Under the pieces are notes generated by a model. It made no database searches and was not told the DNA's origin. It saw nothing but the letters and a program-made list of their open reading frames with translations. A program made the translations under genes and the position numbers. Below are positions 40,592 through 48,650 of a stretch of DNA of 64,000 nucleotides, in pieces (position 1 is the first letter of the stretch; each line of letters starts with the position of its first letter). Source of the stretch: Salinispora fenicalii (GTDB lineage Bacteria > Actinomycetota > Actinomycetes > Mycobacteriales > Micromonosporaceae); NCBI RefSeq assembly GCF_000514815.1, contig NZ_KI911471.1:373062-437061 (forward strand), read 5' to 3'.

Positions 40592-41913
40592 AGTGCGATC
40601 CCGGAGCTTTGGGCGAAGTCGACAGCGGCGGTACGGGTGGAGCCAATGGCGAGGACGGCGAGGTCGCTGGCGATGCGCTGGACCGCCGGTCGGCAGCGGA
40701 TCTCCTCGGGTGCCACCTCATAGGCGGTGCGCAGCGCGCCGAGGCCGTGTTCGTAGCGGCCCCACTGGGTGTAGGCGCGTGCCAGGTCCACGTACAGCGA
40801 TGCCCGGCGTTCGACCAGCGTCACCTTGCCCAGCGCAACGGTGCGGGCGATCGCGATAGCGGTGCCGGCATCGCCGAGGGCCAGGGCGATGTTGACCTGG
40901 TGCAGCAGGACGTTGACGGCGCCGAAGCCGGTCCACCGATCGTTGCCGTCGTAGCCGAGGCGGGCCGCGGCGCGCGTTGCTCCATCGAGCATCGCGTAGG
41001 CGGTGTCCCGGTCGTCTCGGCGGGCGGCGGCGATGGCCCCTCGAAGGACGAGGGCACCGTAGACGGCCACCGCATCGGTCGACACGAGGCGGGTGTCTCG
41101 GTCGAGTGAGTCGGCCGCTTTCGCGGCGAGGGTGACTGCCTGGTCGTCGTGGCCGTTGCTCATCAGCGCATGGGCCATGATCCGGGCACTCGCGGCAATC
41201 GCCACCGGGTCCTGGCTCAGGGCAGCGGCCCGGGTGCTCCGTTCGGCCGCTACCAGGGCCGGCCCGCGGTCGCCCACTTTCAGCAGGACGCTGCCGACGA
41301 CGTGGTACAGGTCAGCGGCCAGGACCTCGACCCGTTGCCGTTGTTCACCCGTCGCACCTGACCGCACCGCTTCGAGGCAGGGCAATAGCGTCGCGAGTCC
41401 GTTGAGTACCCGCCCATACCGGCAGGCCTGATAGTCGACCTTGGCGGCGGCGACGGATCGGGAGAACTGCGGAAAGGTGAGAGCCGCATCCGCTGCGGGA
41501 ACGGGCGAGAAGAACGCGTCGAGCAACGGAGCGACGTTGGGCGTGGCAGCGACGCCGATCGCTGCTCCGCGTAGGAGGGCTCTCCGTCGCACGTCACCCC
41601 CCGAATCCGAGTCGCGGTCTCCGCCATCGCCAGTATCCGCGTTCCCGCCGGCCTCCGGCCATGCGGCACCGCTGGTGCCCACCGTGCGCAGGGCCTCGAA
41701 GCGTGTCCGTGCCTCGGGTGTGGCTCGGGACAGCACGGTGTCCAACGCGGCCTGCATGTCGGCGCGGGGAAGCACCTTGTCGCCCTGGCTGCTCCACTTG
41801 GCCACGGTCCGCCGCGCCGCGCCGAGGTGCTCGGCGAATCCGGTCATGCTCATCCGTAACGCATGTCGTAGTGCGTTGGCGTCCCGGCCGGTCCAGGTCG
41901 TCACCGTCGTCAT
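40588..41913 (-). CDS. XRE-type regulator with TPR-like C-terminus
   Basis: 441 residues. The first 70 residues form a helix-turn-helix (ALRHALRMSMTGFAEHLGAARRTVAKWSSQG). After a Gly/Asp linker and a hydrophobic segment (ALLRGAAIGVAATPNVAPLL), the rest is helical repeats rich in Ala and Leu, as in TPR-containing actinobacterial regulators. It precedes and overlaps the flavoprotein gene. A TGCAC-N5-GTGCA dyad (41982-41996) lies just upstream of its start and may be an autoregulatory site. Confidence 0.85.
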   Translation of the reverse strand: MTTVTTWTGRDANALRHALRMSMTGFAEHLGAARRTVAKWSSQGDKVLPRADMQAALDTVLSRATPEARTRFEALRTVGTSGAAWPEAGGNADTGDGGDRDSDSGGDVRRRALLRGAAIGVAATPNVAPLLDAFFSPVPAADAALTFPQFSRSVAAAKVDYQACRYGRVLNGLATLLPCLEAVRSGATGEQRQRVEVLAADLYHVVGSVLLKVGDRGPALVAAERSTRAAALSQDPVAIAASARIMAHALMSNGHDDQAVTLAAKAADSLDRDTRLVSTDAVAVYGALVLRGAIAAARRDDRDTAYAMLDGATRAAARLGYDGNDRWTGFGAVNVLLHQVNIALALGDAGTAIAIARTVALGKVTLVERRASLYVDLARAYTQWGRYEHGLGALRTAYEVAPEEIRCRPAVQRIASDLAVLAIGSTRTAAVDFAQSSGIAL

Positions 41914-42493
41914 CGCACGTCCTTCCGGAACGGACAGTCATCGGTGGAGGTGATGCTAGCCGCACGTGGGGTGACGGTAGGTGCACTGCGGGTGCATCGC
42001 CGAGACATTCCGGCCGTGCGCCGTCTAGGCCAGCCTGGTTGTGCCGACGCAACCGATCCAAGCGGTGCGCCGGTGGGCCAGCGGCAACCTTACGGCAGGG
42101 AGATCCAGATGGACGTGTCGATCGGTGACAGGTCGGAATGCGACCCAAACCACCGGCCAGGGCTAGTGCCGGGCACTCCGTCGACCGCACGGGTGATTCC
42201 CCATTCGCGTACCGCCAGCAGGGCTGCGTGGGTGGGTGACCGGCGGTCTGCTCCCAGCCGCCGGCCGACGGCGGTGGGCTTGCCAGCTTGCCGGCAAGCC
42301 CACCGCGCACCCGCGTCGTCCGGATGTCGGCGATGACGACGTATGTGTCTCGGTACGCTGCGACCGGCCAGCTGACAGCAGACCGCATAGCGTCGATCCC
42401 GGCATCGACGCGGCCGTTCTCAGCTGATCCGCCACTGCTGACGCACGTATGGCGGATCGTGTTTGAGCGTCAGGCGCGGGACAGCGAGCGTCG
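41914..42493. other. 580-bp gap with dyads but no clear gene
   Basis: Contains the TGCAC-N5-GTGCA dyad at 41982-41996 near the XRE start and the strong hairpin at 42271-42306. Several short frames cross it in different phases; none has a convincing start or recognised product. Confidence 0.6.
42271..42306. terminator. Perfect 14-bp hairpin
   Basis: GCGGTGGGCTTGCC (42271-42284) pairs with GGCAAGCCCACCGC (42293-42306) with an 8-base loop. It is upstream of both flanking genes and does not follow one, so it may be a regulatory stem or a relic of a lost gene. Confidence 0.6.
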
Positions 42494-42802
42494 ATGAGCA
42501 GGCATGACGTGCCTCCTGTTGCGGTCGGCCCGAAGATGCCGTCGGAGCACCTGCCGCTGCGTCCACTCTGGCTGTGCCGCCGATGCGGGCAGCCATGGCC
42601 CTGCGGCGCGGCGAGGCTTGCCCTCCTGGATGAGTATCGAGAAGTGTCGGTGAGCCTGTTCCTCTACCTGGCTGGCTGCCTGCACGACGCGATCGACGAC
42701 CTGCACCGGCTCAACCCGAGCGTCACGAGCAGCGCCTCCGACCTGTTCGACCGGTTCCTCGGCTGGCCTGCCCGAGTGGCGTGCCCACCTCGCGCTGATT
42801 AG
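42494..42802 (+). CDS. Small hypothetical protein with a Cys pair motif
   Basis: 102 residues from ATG 42494 (ATG 42536 possible). LRPLWLCRRCGQPWPCGAARLALL has a CxxC-x4-C arrangement that may bind zinc; the rest is helical. Proteins of this shape often accompany XRE/flavoprotein pairs in actinomycetes, so I treat it as part of the module at 40016-41913. Function unknown. It ends 29 bp before the convergent flavoenzyme gene. Confidence 0.68.
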   Translation: MSRHDVPPVAVGPKMPSEHLPLRPLWLCRRCGQPWPCGAARLALLDEYREVSVSLFLYLAGCLHDAIDDLHRLNPSVTSSASDLFDRFLGWPARVACPPRAD

Positions 42803-42831
42803 CCGGCTCGGTGTGCCCAGCACCGGTACGG

Positions 42832-44394
42832 CTATGGCACCAGGATGCCGGGGTTGAGAATGCCGGCCGGGTCCAGGTGCCGCTTGACCGTCCGGAGCAG
42901 GTCAACGGAGAGGTCCCCGATCTCGGCCGCGTACCAGTCGCGGTGATCCGTGCCGACTCCGTGATGGTGGGTGATCGTGCCCCCGGCGCTGGCGATCGCG
43001 TCGCTGGCCGCCGCCTTCGCGATGCGCCACCGGTCGATCGGGTCGGAGCCGGGGGAGCAGATCACGGTGAAGTACAGCGAGGCGCCGGTCTCGTAGACGT
43101 GGGAGACGTGCGCCAGCACGAGTGCGCCCTCCGGCAGTGCGTCGAGGATCGCCGCCCGGACCCGTTCGTGCACCTCGGGCAGGCGGGACCAGTATGCCGC
43201 GGTCTCCAGCGTCTCCGCGAACGCTCCCGCGTCCAGCAGCGCGTCGCGCAGGTACGGAGCGTCGAAGCGGTGCCGTTGCCAGTGCCGTCCCGGCTCGGCG
43301 CCCAGCGGTTGGCCGCCCTGCGCTGCCAGTACCGCGGCGGCCATCTCGGCGGTGGCGTGAACCTGCTCGCCGTCGTACCCGACGACCAGTAGGCAGCCCC
43401 CGTCGGATCGGCCCTGACCAGCCGCCCCGATCAGGGTTTCGACCTCGTCGGAGAGTCGCAGTACGGTGGCCTGCGGCCCTTCCTGCGCCAGCCTCCGTAC
43501 GGCGTGCAGCCCGGCGGGGAAGGAGTCGAACCGCCAGCCCTCGTAGTGTGTCTGCGCCGGGATCGGTCGCACTCGTACCGTCACGTCGGTGATAACGCCC
43601 AGCGTCCCTTCGCTACCCAGGAAGAGCTGTCGCAGGTCGGGGCCGGCGGCGGAGGCGGGGGCGCGTCCCACCCGGATGGTGCCGCGGGGGGTGGCGACGG
43701 TCAGCGCGGTCACCAGTTCATCGAAGCGGCCGTACCCGGTTGACGCCTGTCCGCAGGAGCGGGTGGCGGCGAAGCCGCCGATGGTGGCGTACTCGTAGGA
43801 CTGGGGAACGTGGCCGAGGGTGAGCCCGTGCTCGGCGAGCAATTTCGCGGCGCGGGGGGTAGGTAGCCCCGCTTGGAGGGTCGCGGTTCGGGAGACGGCG
43901 TCAACGGCGAGGATCCCGTCCAGCCGGCTCAGGTCGATGGTGAGGTGTGCGGGCGCGGTCGGTGTCAATCCGCCGACGACCGAGGTGCCACCCCCGAAGG
44001 GGACCACGGCCACCCGGTGCCGGGAGCAGAGTTCGAGAATGGCGAGGACCTCGGCGTGGTTGGCGGGGCGGACCACCGCCTGCGGGGCTTGGTGGAGCGT
44101 GCCGCGGCGCCGTCGTAGGAGCTCGGGTGTGGACAGGCCAGTTGCGTGGCGGGCCCGGATCGGCCGGGAGGTCAGTACGTGGTCGGTGCCGACGGCGGCC
44201 CGGAGCGCGGCCAGGACCGCGCCGTCGGGTTGGGCTGCGGGCATCGCGATGTCGGGCAGGGGCACGGCCGGAGGCGCGGGTTTCAGCTCCAGTAGCTGCG
44301 CCAGTAGCTCCGAGGCGGAGTCCGGTAGGGGCCGTGCTCCCGAGGCCAGCCCCCAGCGGGTCCATCGGTCGGCGTCTTCCCCATCTCCATTCAT
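42832..44394 (-). CDS. FAD-linked oxidase, alkyl-DHAP synthase-like
   Basis: 520 residues from ATG 44394. The PCMH-type FAD domain shows VVRPANHAEVLAILELC, VVPFGGGTSVVGGL and GSEGTLGVITDVTVRVRP. The C-terminal HHHGVGTDHRDW holds the histidine triplet characteristic of alkyldihydroxyacetonephosphate synthase, an ether-lipid enzyme. In actinomycetes these proteins often lie beside GlpD, as here, so the substrate may be a glycerol- or DHAP-derived compound. True ether-lipid synthesis is unproven. Divergent from glpD with 49 bp between the starts. Confidence 0.85.
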   Translation of the reverse strand: MNGDGEDADRWTRWGLASGARPLPDSASELLAQLLELKPAPPAVPLPDIAMPAAQPDGAVLAALRAAVGTDHVLTSRPIRARHATGLSTPELLRRRRGTLHQAPQAVVRPANHAEVLAILELCSRHRVAVVPFGGGTSVVGGLTPTAPAHLTIDLSRLDGILAVDAVSRTATLQAGLPTPRAAKLLAEHGLTLGHVPQSYEYATIGGFAATRSCGQASTGYGRFDELVTALTVATPRGTIRVGRAPASAAGPDLRQLFLGSEGTLGVITDVTVRVRPIPAQTHYEGWRFDSFPAGLHAVRRLAQEGPQATVLRLSDEVETLIGAAGQGRSDGGCLLVVGYDGEQVHATAEMAAAVLAAQGGQPLGAEPGRHWQRHRFDAPYLRDALLDAGAFAETLETAAYWSRLPEVHERVRAAILDALPEGALVLAHVSHVYETGASLYFTVICSPGSDPIDRWRIAKAAASDAIASAGGTITHHHGVGTDHRDWYAAEIGDLSVDLLRTVKRHLDPAGILNPGILVP

Positions 44395-44403
44395 GTGTGA
44401 CAC

Positions 44404-44422
44404 AGTGACATTCAGTGTCACT
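44404..44422. promoter_or_regulatory. Operator-like dyad in the oxidase/glpD divergent promoter
   Basis: AGTGACA (44404-44410) and TGTCACT (44416-44422) form a perfect 7-bp inverted repeat with a 5-bp spacer; a further GTGACA half-site precedes it (about 44397-44402). One repressor here would control both genes. Confidence 0.65.
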
Positions 44423-44443
44423 TTTCGGCAAGGGGGTGTGCGC

Positions 44444-45970
44444 ATGGATGCCACGCTGACTGGGCCACGCCGGGACCGGGAACTCGCCGAGCTGGCCGAG
44501 GGCGGCGCCGTTGACCTCCTCGTCGTCGGGCTCGGCGTCACCGGCGCGGGCGTGGCGCTGGATGCCGCCAGCCGTGGCCTCTCCGTGGCCGCCGTCGAAG
44601 CCCAGGACCTCGCCCACGGCACCTCCCGCTGGAGTTCCAAGCTGGTCCACGGTGGACTGCGCTACCTCGCCCACGGTCAGATTCGCGTCGCCTACGAGAG
44701 CGCGATCGAACGCCACGTCCTGATGACCCGCACCGCCCCGCACCTGATCCGGGCGCTGCCGATGTTGCTGCCCACGACCGACTACACCATTGGTTGGCAG
44801 GATCGGGCCGCGGCGGTCGGGCTGCGCGTCGGCGACCTGCTGCGCGTCAGTGCGGGAACCACCCGCCGGACCCTGCCGGGTACCCGACGGCTCGGCTCGG
44901 CCGAGGCGGGTGCGATGGCGCCGATGTTGCGCCGGGTCAGCCTCCGCGGTGCCCGCCTGTCCTGGGACGGCCAGCTCTGCGACGACGCCCGGCTCGTGGT
45001 CGGTCTGGCCCGCGCGGCGGCGGCGCGCTCCGCCCGCATCCTGCCCCGCGCCCGGGTGATCGAACTGCACGGCGACGGCGCCACCGTCGAGGACACCCGC
45101 ACCGGGGAGACACTGCACATCGCTGCCCGCGCCGTGATCAACGCCACCGGTGTCTGGGCAAGTAGCCTCACCCCACACGTGCGTCTGCGGCCCTCCCGCG
45201 GCACTCACCTCGTGCTGCCCGCTGCGGCGCTAGGTGGACTCTGGGCCGGTCTGACCATCCCGGTACCCGGCGATTTCGCCCGCTACGTTCTCGTGCTGCC
45301 CCAGACCGATGGCCTGGTCTACGTGGGCCTGACCGACGAGCCGTTGGCCGGACCCATCCCGGACGTACCGGAGCCCACCGAGGCCGACATCGCGTTCTTG
45401 CTCGACGTGCTCAACGGCGTCCTTGACCGGCCACTGCGCCGCAGCGACGTCCTCGGCGCCTACGCCGGGCTCCGGCCGTTGCTCGCCGACGCCGCTGACC
45501 GTACCGCGGACCTCTCCCGACAGCACGCCGTCATCGACGGCCCGGACGGGGTCATCAGCGTCGTCGGCGGAAAGCTCACCACCTATCGGCGGATGGCCGA
45601 GGACGCGGTGGACACCGCGGTGCGTTGTCGGGACCTGACCGCCGGTGCCTGTCGTACGCGCCGTCTCCCGCTCCCGGGCGCCGCGAGCCCCGCGCACCTG
45701 GCGCGGGTCCCGGCGCCCCGGCGTCTGGTGGCCCGCTACGGTGTCGAGGCGGTCGACGTCCTGGCCGAGGCGCCAGCGCACCTTCACCGGCCGATCGGCG
45801 CCGAGATTCCAGTCACCGGCGCCGAACTACTCTGGGCTGCCCGGCACGAACTAGCCCGCACGGTCGATGATCTGCTGGACCGGCGAACCCGCCTCGGGCT
45901 TGTTCCCGCCTACCGGGACGCGGCGCTGCCGGTGGCGGGTGAAGTCCTTGAGCTCGCCGCGACCCGGTGA
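44444..45970 (+). CDS. glpD: Glycerol-3-phosphate dehydrogenase (GlpD/GlpA family)
   Basis: 508 residues from ATG 44444. FAD-binding VDLLVVGLGVTGAGVALDAASRG, then TSRWSSKLVHGGLRYL, characteristic of G3P dehydrogenases; VINATGVWA, YAGLRPLLAD and VVGGKLTTYRRMAEDAVD close the catalytic domain. The C-terminal cap (HELARTVDDLLDRRTRLGL) is also present. It oxidises glycerol-3-phosphate to DHAP at the membrane, passing electrons to quinone. Pairing with an ADPS-like oxidase suggests linked glycerol/ether metabolism. Confidence 0.93.
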   Translation: MDATLTGPRRDRELAELAEGGAVDLLVVGLGVTGAGVALDAASRGLSVAAVEAQDLAHGTSRWSSKLVHGGLRYLAHGQIRVAYESAIERHVLMTRTAPHLIRALPMLLPTTDYTIGWQDRAAAVGLRVGDLLRVSAGTTRRTLPGTRRLGSAEAGAMAPMLRRVSLRGARLSWDGQLCDDARLVVGLARAAAARSARILPRARVIELHGDGATVEDTRTGETLHIAARAVINATGVWASSLTPHVRLRPSRGTHLVLPAAALGGLWAGLTIPVPGDFARYVLVLPQTDGLVYVGLTDEPLAGPIPDVPEPTEADIAFLLDVLNGVLDRPLRRSDVLGAYAGLRPLLADAADRTADLSRQHAVIDGPDGVISVVGGKLTTYRRMAEDAVDTAVRCRDLTAGACRTRRLPLPGAASPAHLARVPAPRRLVARYGVEAVDVLAEAPAHLHRPIGAEIPVTGAELLWAARHELARTVDDLLDRRTRLGLVPAYRDAALPVAGEVLELAATR

Positions 45971-46009
45971 CCGGGGTCGCATCGCTGGCCCTCCGCCGGG
46001 CCTAGCCGC

Positions 46010-46480
46010 CTACCTGTCACCGGTCGGCTCGGCCCGGACCTCGCCCGATGTTTGGATGCGTCGGCGGTCCTCGCGGATGGTGGATCGGATCGCCGGTAGG
46101 GAGGCCTCCGGCGCGAAGATCAGTGCGTACCAGCGGTCCAGCATGGTGCGGAGCTGGGTGATGCTGGCTTGGAGCCGGTGGCTTCGCTCGTTCGAGGCGC
46201 GTAGCTGCTCCCGGATTGTCTGCGCCTCGGCCTCCAGCTCGGCCATCCGGATCCGCATTGGCTGCACCAGGGTCAGGGCGGTGTCAGTGAGCACGTCGGC
46301 CGCCTCGGCGCGGAACTTTCCCCGCTTCACCACCACGGCGGCGATGGTCGCGAACCCGCCGGCGCCACCAAGGACGCCGACTACCGACAGCACGACCTGG
46401 AGCCATTGCGGGGCGGCGGCTGCGGCATCGGTCGAGGGCGGGGGTGGAGGTGGGGGCGGAGGTGGGGTCGGGGCTGTCAT
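46010..46480 (-). CDS. Hypothetical Pro-rich membrane protein with coiled coil
   Basis: 156 residues: a polyproline N-terminus (TAPTP followed by ten prolines), one membrane helix (VVLSVVGVLGGAGGFATIAAVVV), then a predicted coiled coil (MAELEAEAQTIREQLRASNE) and a charged tail. Overlaps the upstream gene (ATGA), so the two probably form a unit. The layout resembles proteins seen in actinophage or prophage tails and holin regions, but no phage gene is nearby. Function unknown. Confidence 0.6.
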   Translation of the reverse strand: MTAPTPPPPPPPPPPSTDAAAAAPQWLQVVLSVVGVLGGAGGFATIAAVVVKRGKFRAEAADVLTDTALTLVQPMRIRMAELEAEAQTIREQLRASNERSHRLQASITQLRTMLDRWYALIFAPEASLPAIRSTIREDRRRIQTSGEVRAEPTGDR

Positions 46481-46917
46481 GGGAACTCACCAGCCAGGTC
46501 CGGGGCTGGGCGCTGCGGCTCGACCAGCCGGTGTAGATCGTGCAAGAGCTCCCCGCCACGCCACCACGAACCGAAGGCCACCGCGGTGGTGAAGGAGACT
46601 GAGGTGACGGCGGCCAGGCCGCCGCCGACTCCAAGGGTGATCGCATACATGCTGGTGACGGCGCCGAGCATCAGCATGGACGCCAGTTCCAGCCCGAGTC
46701 CGGTGGCGTACCGGCCTGGCCACAACAGCCCGGCGATGCCGATCAGACCGGCGATGATCAGTCCCAACTGCCAGCCGATGCGGATCGGCTCGGGCATGGC
46801 GACCGCCACGGTAGGTGGCGCCCCCAGGATGAGCATCACCGTGCCGCACATGGGCGAGGTGAAGACGACGGCATTCTGGAACGGCCGTCGATTTCGCCAG
46901 ATCAGCCTTTTCCGCAC
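46477..46917 (-). CDS. Hypothetical multi-pass membrane protein
   Basis: 146 residues with about four hydrophobic segments (VVFTSPMCGTVMLILGA, LGLIIAGLIGIAGLL, LELASMLMLGAVTSMYAIT, AAVTSVSFTTAVAFGSW). Basic N-terminus MRKRLIWRNRR. No family recognised. It is translationally coupled to the Pro-rich coiled-coil protein downstream. Confidence 0.6.
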   Translation of the reverse strand: MRKRLIWRNRRPFQNAVVFTSPMCGTVMLILGAPPTVAVAMPEPIRIGWQLGLIIAGLIGIAGLLWPGRYATGLGLELASMLMLGAVTSMYAITLGVGGGLAAVTSVSFTTAVAFGSWWRGGELLHDLHRLVEPQRPAPDLAGEFP

Positions 46918-47233
46918 CGCAGCTCCTCAGGTGGTCACTCGCCGAGCCGGTCTCGGGGACATGCTCGGACCGGCGCTGCGCGAGGAGGGGATGACGACGA
47001 GCGTCATTGATTGCCGATAGATCAGTCATATCACTCGGCGGAGCTGTTACCAAAAAATGCTGAGATCCGACAAAACCCCAGGTCAAGAGGGCTGTCGTGG
47101 TGATTAGTGGCCTGGGTGGAACGGTCCGGCGTCGCCGTCGGTCGGAATTGGCGTTGCGTCAATCGGAGTTGGCGTTGCGTCGGTCGGGACTGACTATTCC
47201 GTCGATCGGAGTTGGTGCTGGCTTCGATCGCGG
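46918..47233. other. 316-bp gap with a tandem repeat
   Basis: No gene seen. It includes an AT-richer patch around 47020-47090 and the four-copy repeat at 47137-47221. The patch could be a promoter for the leftward gene at 46477-46917. Confidence 0.55.
47137..47221 (+). repeat. Four tandem 21-22-bp repeats
   Basis: Units beginning GTCxxTCGG and continuing with an (A)xTTGGxGxTG-like pattern lie at 47137-47157, 47158-47178, 47179-47200 and 47201-47221; the third is most diverged. They sit just downstream of the BON-domain gene stop. Confidence 0.75.
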
Positions 47234-47533
47234 TCAGCGCTGCGGGCGGCCCCGCTGCGCCACCCGCAGGGTATTGCACACGTCGGCCACGCCTGGGATA
47301 TCCCACGCGAGCTCGCCCGCGACCTGCCGCGTCTCGAGGTCGGCAATGACGCCGGCCAGGATGATCACTCGGTTCTGCACGGTTACGGTGATCTGCTGGC
47401 GGCGCGTCGTCCAATCGGCGCTAAGCCGTTGGGTGGCTATCGCGGCGAGCCGAGCGTCCTCGTCGTGGTGTGCTGGCGGGTCCCAGGCAGGGCGGAAGGG
47501 ATCGTCGTCGGGCGGGGGCCAGGGCATGACCAT
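47234..47533 (-). CDS. BON-domain protein
   Basis: 99 residues. The BON domain covers about residues 38-95 (VQNRVIILAGVIADLETRQVAGELAWDIPGVADVCNTLRV), preceded by a Pro/Asp-rich N-terminus (MPWPPPDDDPFRPAWDPP). No signal peptide, so it is likely cytoplasmic. BON domains bind membranes or phospholipids and often appear in stress-response proteins. It may be co-transcribed with the STAS and GlsB genes upstream, 72 bp away. Confidence 0.82.
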   Translation of the reverse strand: MVMPWPPPDDDPFRPAWDPPAHHDEDARLAAIATQRLSADWTTRRQQITVTVQNRVIILAGVIADLETRQVAGELAWDIPGVADVCNTLRVAQRGRPQR

Positions 47534-47605
47534 GTGGCAGTCCTCATCGGTGAAGCTGGCAGCGGGGTGTGGCGGGTCGCCGGTCGCGACGCGCCGGTCC
47601 GCTGC

Positions 47606-48136
47606 TCACACCAGCACCTTGGGTTCGTTCGCCGCGTTCGGTTGGTCGGTGACGACCGGGAACGCGGTGTCCAGGCGCATCGTGTGTAGCACGGTCAAGA
47701 CGAACCGGGAGGGCGCGTGGAGGCACAGCTCCGCGCCACGCTGACGAGCCTCCTGCCGGGCCCGGACGAGCAAGCCGAGGCCGACGGAGTCGATCTGCTC
47801 AACGGCGGAGAGGTCAACGACAACGCGCCCGTCGTGCTCGGTGGCCTTGCTCAGCGCGGTGCGTAACGGGTCCACCGCCGTCGTGGCCTCGGCGACCTCG
47901 TCGTCGTCGAGATCCCCGAGCGGCTGGGCGGGGGTGGCTTGGCTGGGCGGGGGTGGAGTGGTGCACCCGGCGCATCGGTGTGGACCGGTGGCGAATGGAG
48001 ACCCGCTCCAGCCATGCTCGGATACGAGCGTCCAGACCACTTCGTCATCGGGTAGCACGACGGCCGTGCTGGCGGCGGTCTCTCCGCAACCATCGCAGAT
48101 CAGGGTCATCATGTTGTCGTCTGGCACGACGGTCAT
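47606..48136 (-). CDS. STAS-domain anti-sigma antagonist with N-terminal zinc-ribbon-like part
   Basis: 176 residues from ATG 48136 (GGAAGGGAA upstream). The N-terminus has CDGC and CAGC pairs about 40 residues apart that may bind zinc. The C-terminal STAS domain has the conserved phospho-acceptor Ser context VDLSAVEQIDSVGLGLL. It should bind an anti-sigma kinase to free a SigB/SigF-like factor, a stress-response partner switch. No RsbW or sigma gene is adjacent. Coupled to the GlsB-like membrane gene (ATGA). Confidence 0.83.
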   Translation of the reverse strand: MTVVPDDNMMTLICDGCGETAASTAVVLPDDEVVWTLVSEHGWSGSPFATGPHRCAGCTTPPPPSQATPAQPLGDLDDDEVAEATTAVDPLRTALSKATEHDGRVVVDLSAVEQIDSVGLGLLVRARQEARQRGAELCLHAPSRFVLTVLHTMRLDTAFPVVTDQPNAANEPKVLV

Positions 48137-48477
48137 GGTCGGTTCCCTTCCTGGTCCGCTGGCGCTGCGGGATCGCCAGCGGCACGCCACCGGCGGATGG
48201 ACCGCCTCGTCGGCCCCGGTGTATGCCGTGCCGTTGCGACCGCGAGGGTTACTGCGGCGCCGGCGAAGCCAGCCTGCACGGCCAGCCGCAGCACGGAGGG
48301 GGCGGCGACATCGATGCCAGCGACTCGGGCGCTGATGGTGCCGAGCAGTGCGGCGCCGAGACCCACGGCGATGGCCAGCCACACCGGGGCGGCATCCCGG
48401 CCCGGGAGCACGAACCGCCCGAGTATGCCGACGGAAGCGCCGATGACGAGGGCGTGAATGAGGGCGTTGCCGGTCAC
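48133..48477 (-). CDS. GlsB/YeaQ/YmgE-like stress-response membrane protein
   Basis: 114 residues from GTG 48477 behind AGGAGG. It has three hydrophobic segments, the first with GASVGILGRFVLPGRD, as in the transglycosylase-associated (GlsB) family of small stress proteins. The C-terminus is longer and charged. It leads a leftward set with the STAS and BON proteins, which supports a general stress role. Confidence 0.75.
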   Translation of the reverse strand: MTGNALIHALVIGASVGILGRFVLPGRDAAPVWLAIAVGLGAALLGTISARVAGIDVAAPSVLRLAVQAGFAGAAVTLAVATARHTPGPTRRSIRRWRAAGDPAAPADQEGNRP

Positions 48478-48650
48478 TGCTGCCTCCTCTCAGCGGGACG
48501 GGGCCAGATGGGCGCGACGAGCGGCCCGACACGCCTCTCACCCTCTAAGTGGGTCGTGTAGCGGTCGGTGCGGTTGGATGACAGTCACATGACAAATCTG
48601 GCGGCTGCCCCGGAGTGGGTGGTCACCGGGACGCCGGGGATGATGCCGTA

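Noticed and set aside
41441..41953. Rightward 170-codon frame opposite the XRE regulator
   Set aside because: Antisense shadow of a gene with a clear HTH domain.
43820..45970. GlpD extended to 716 residues
   Set aside because: The extra N-terminus is antisense to the ADPS-like gene and crosses the operator; the FAD motif follows directly after ATG 44444.
46918..47100. tRNA or attachment site in the AT-richer gap
   Set aside because: No cloverleaf arms, T-loop motif or matching direct repeat could be found.
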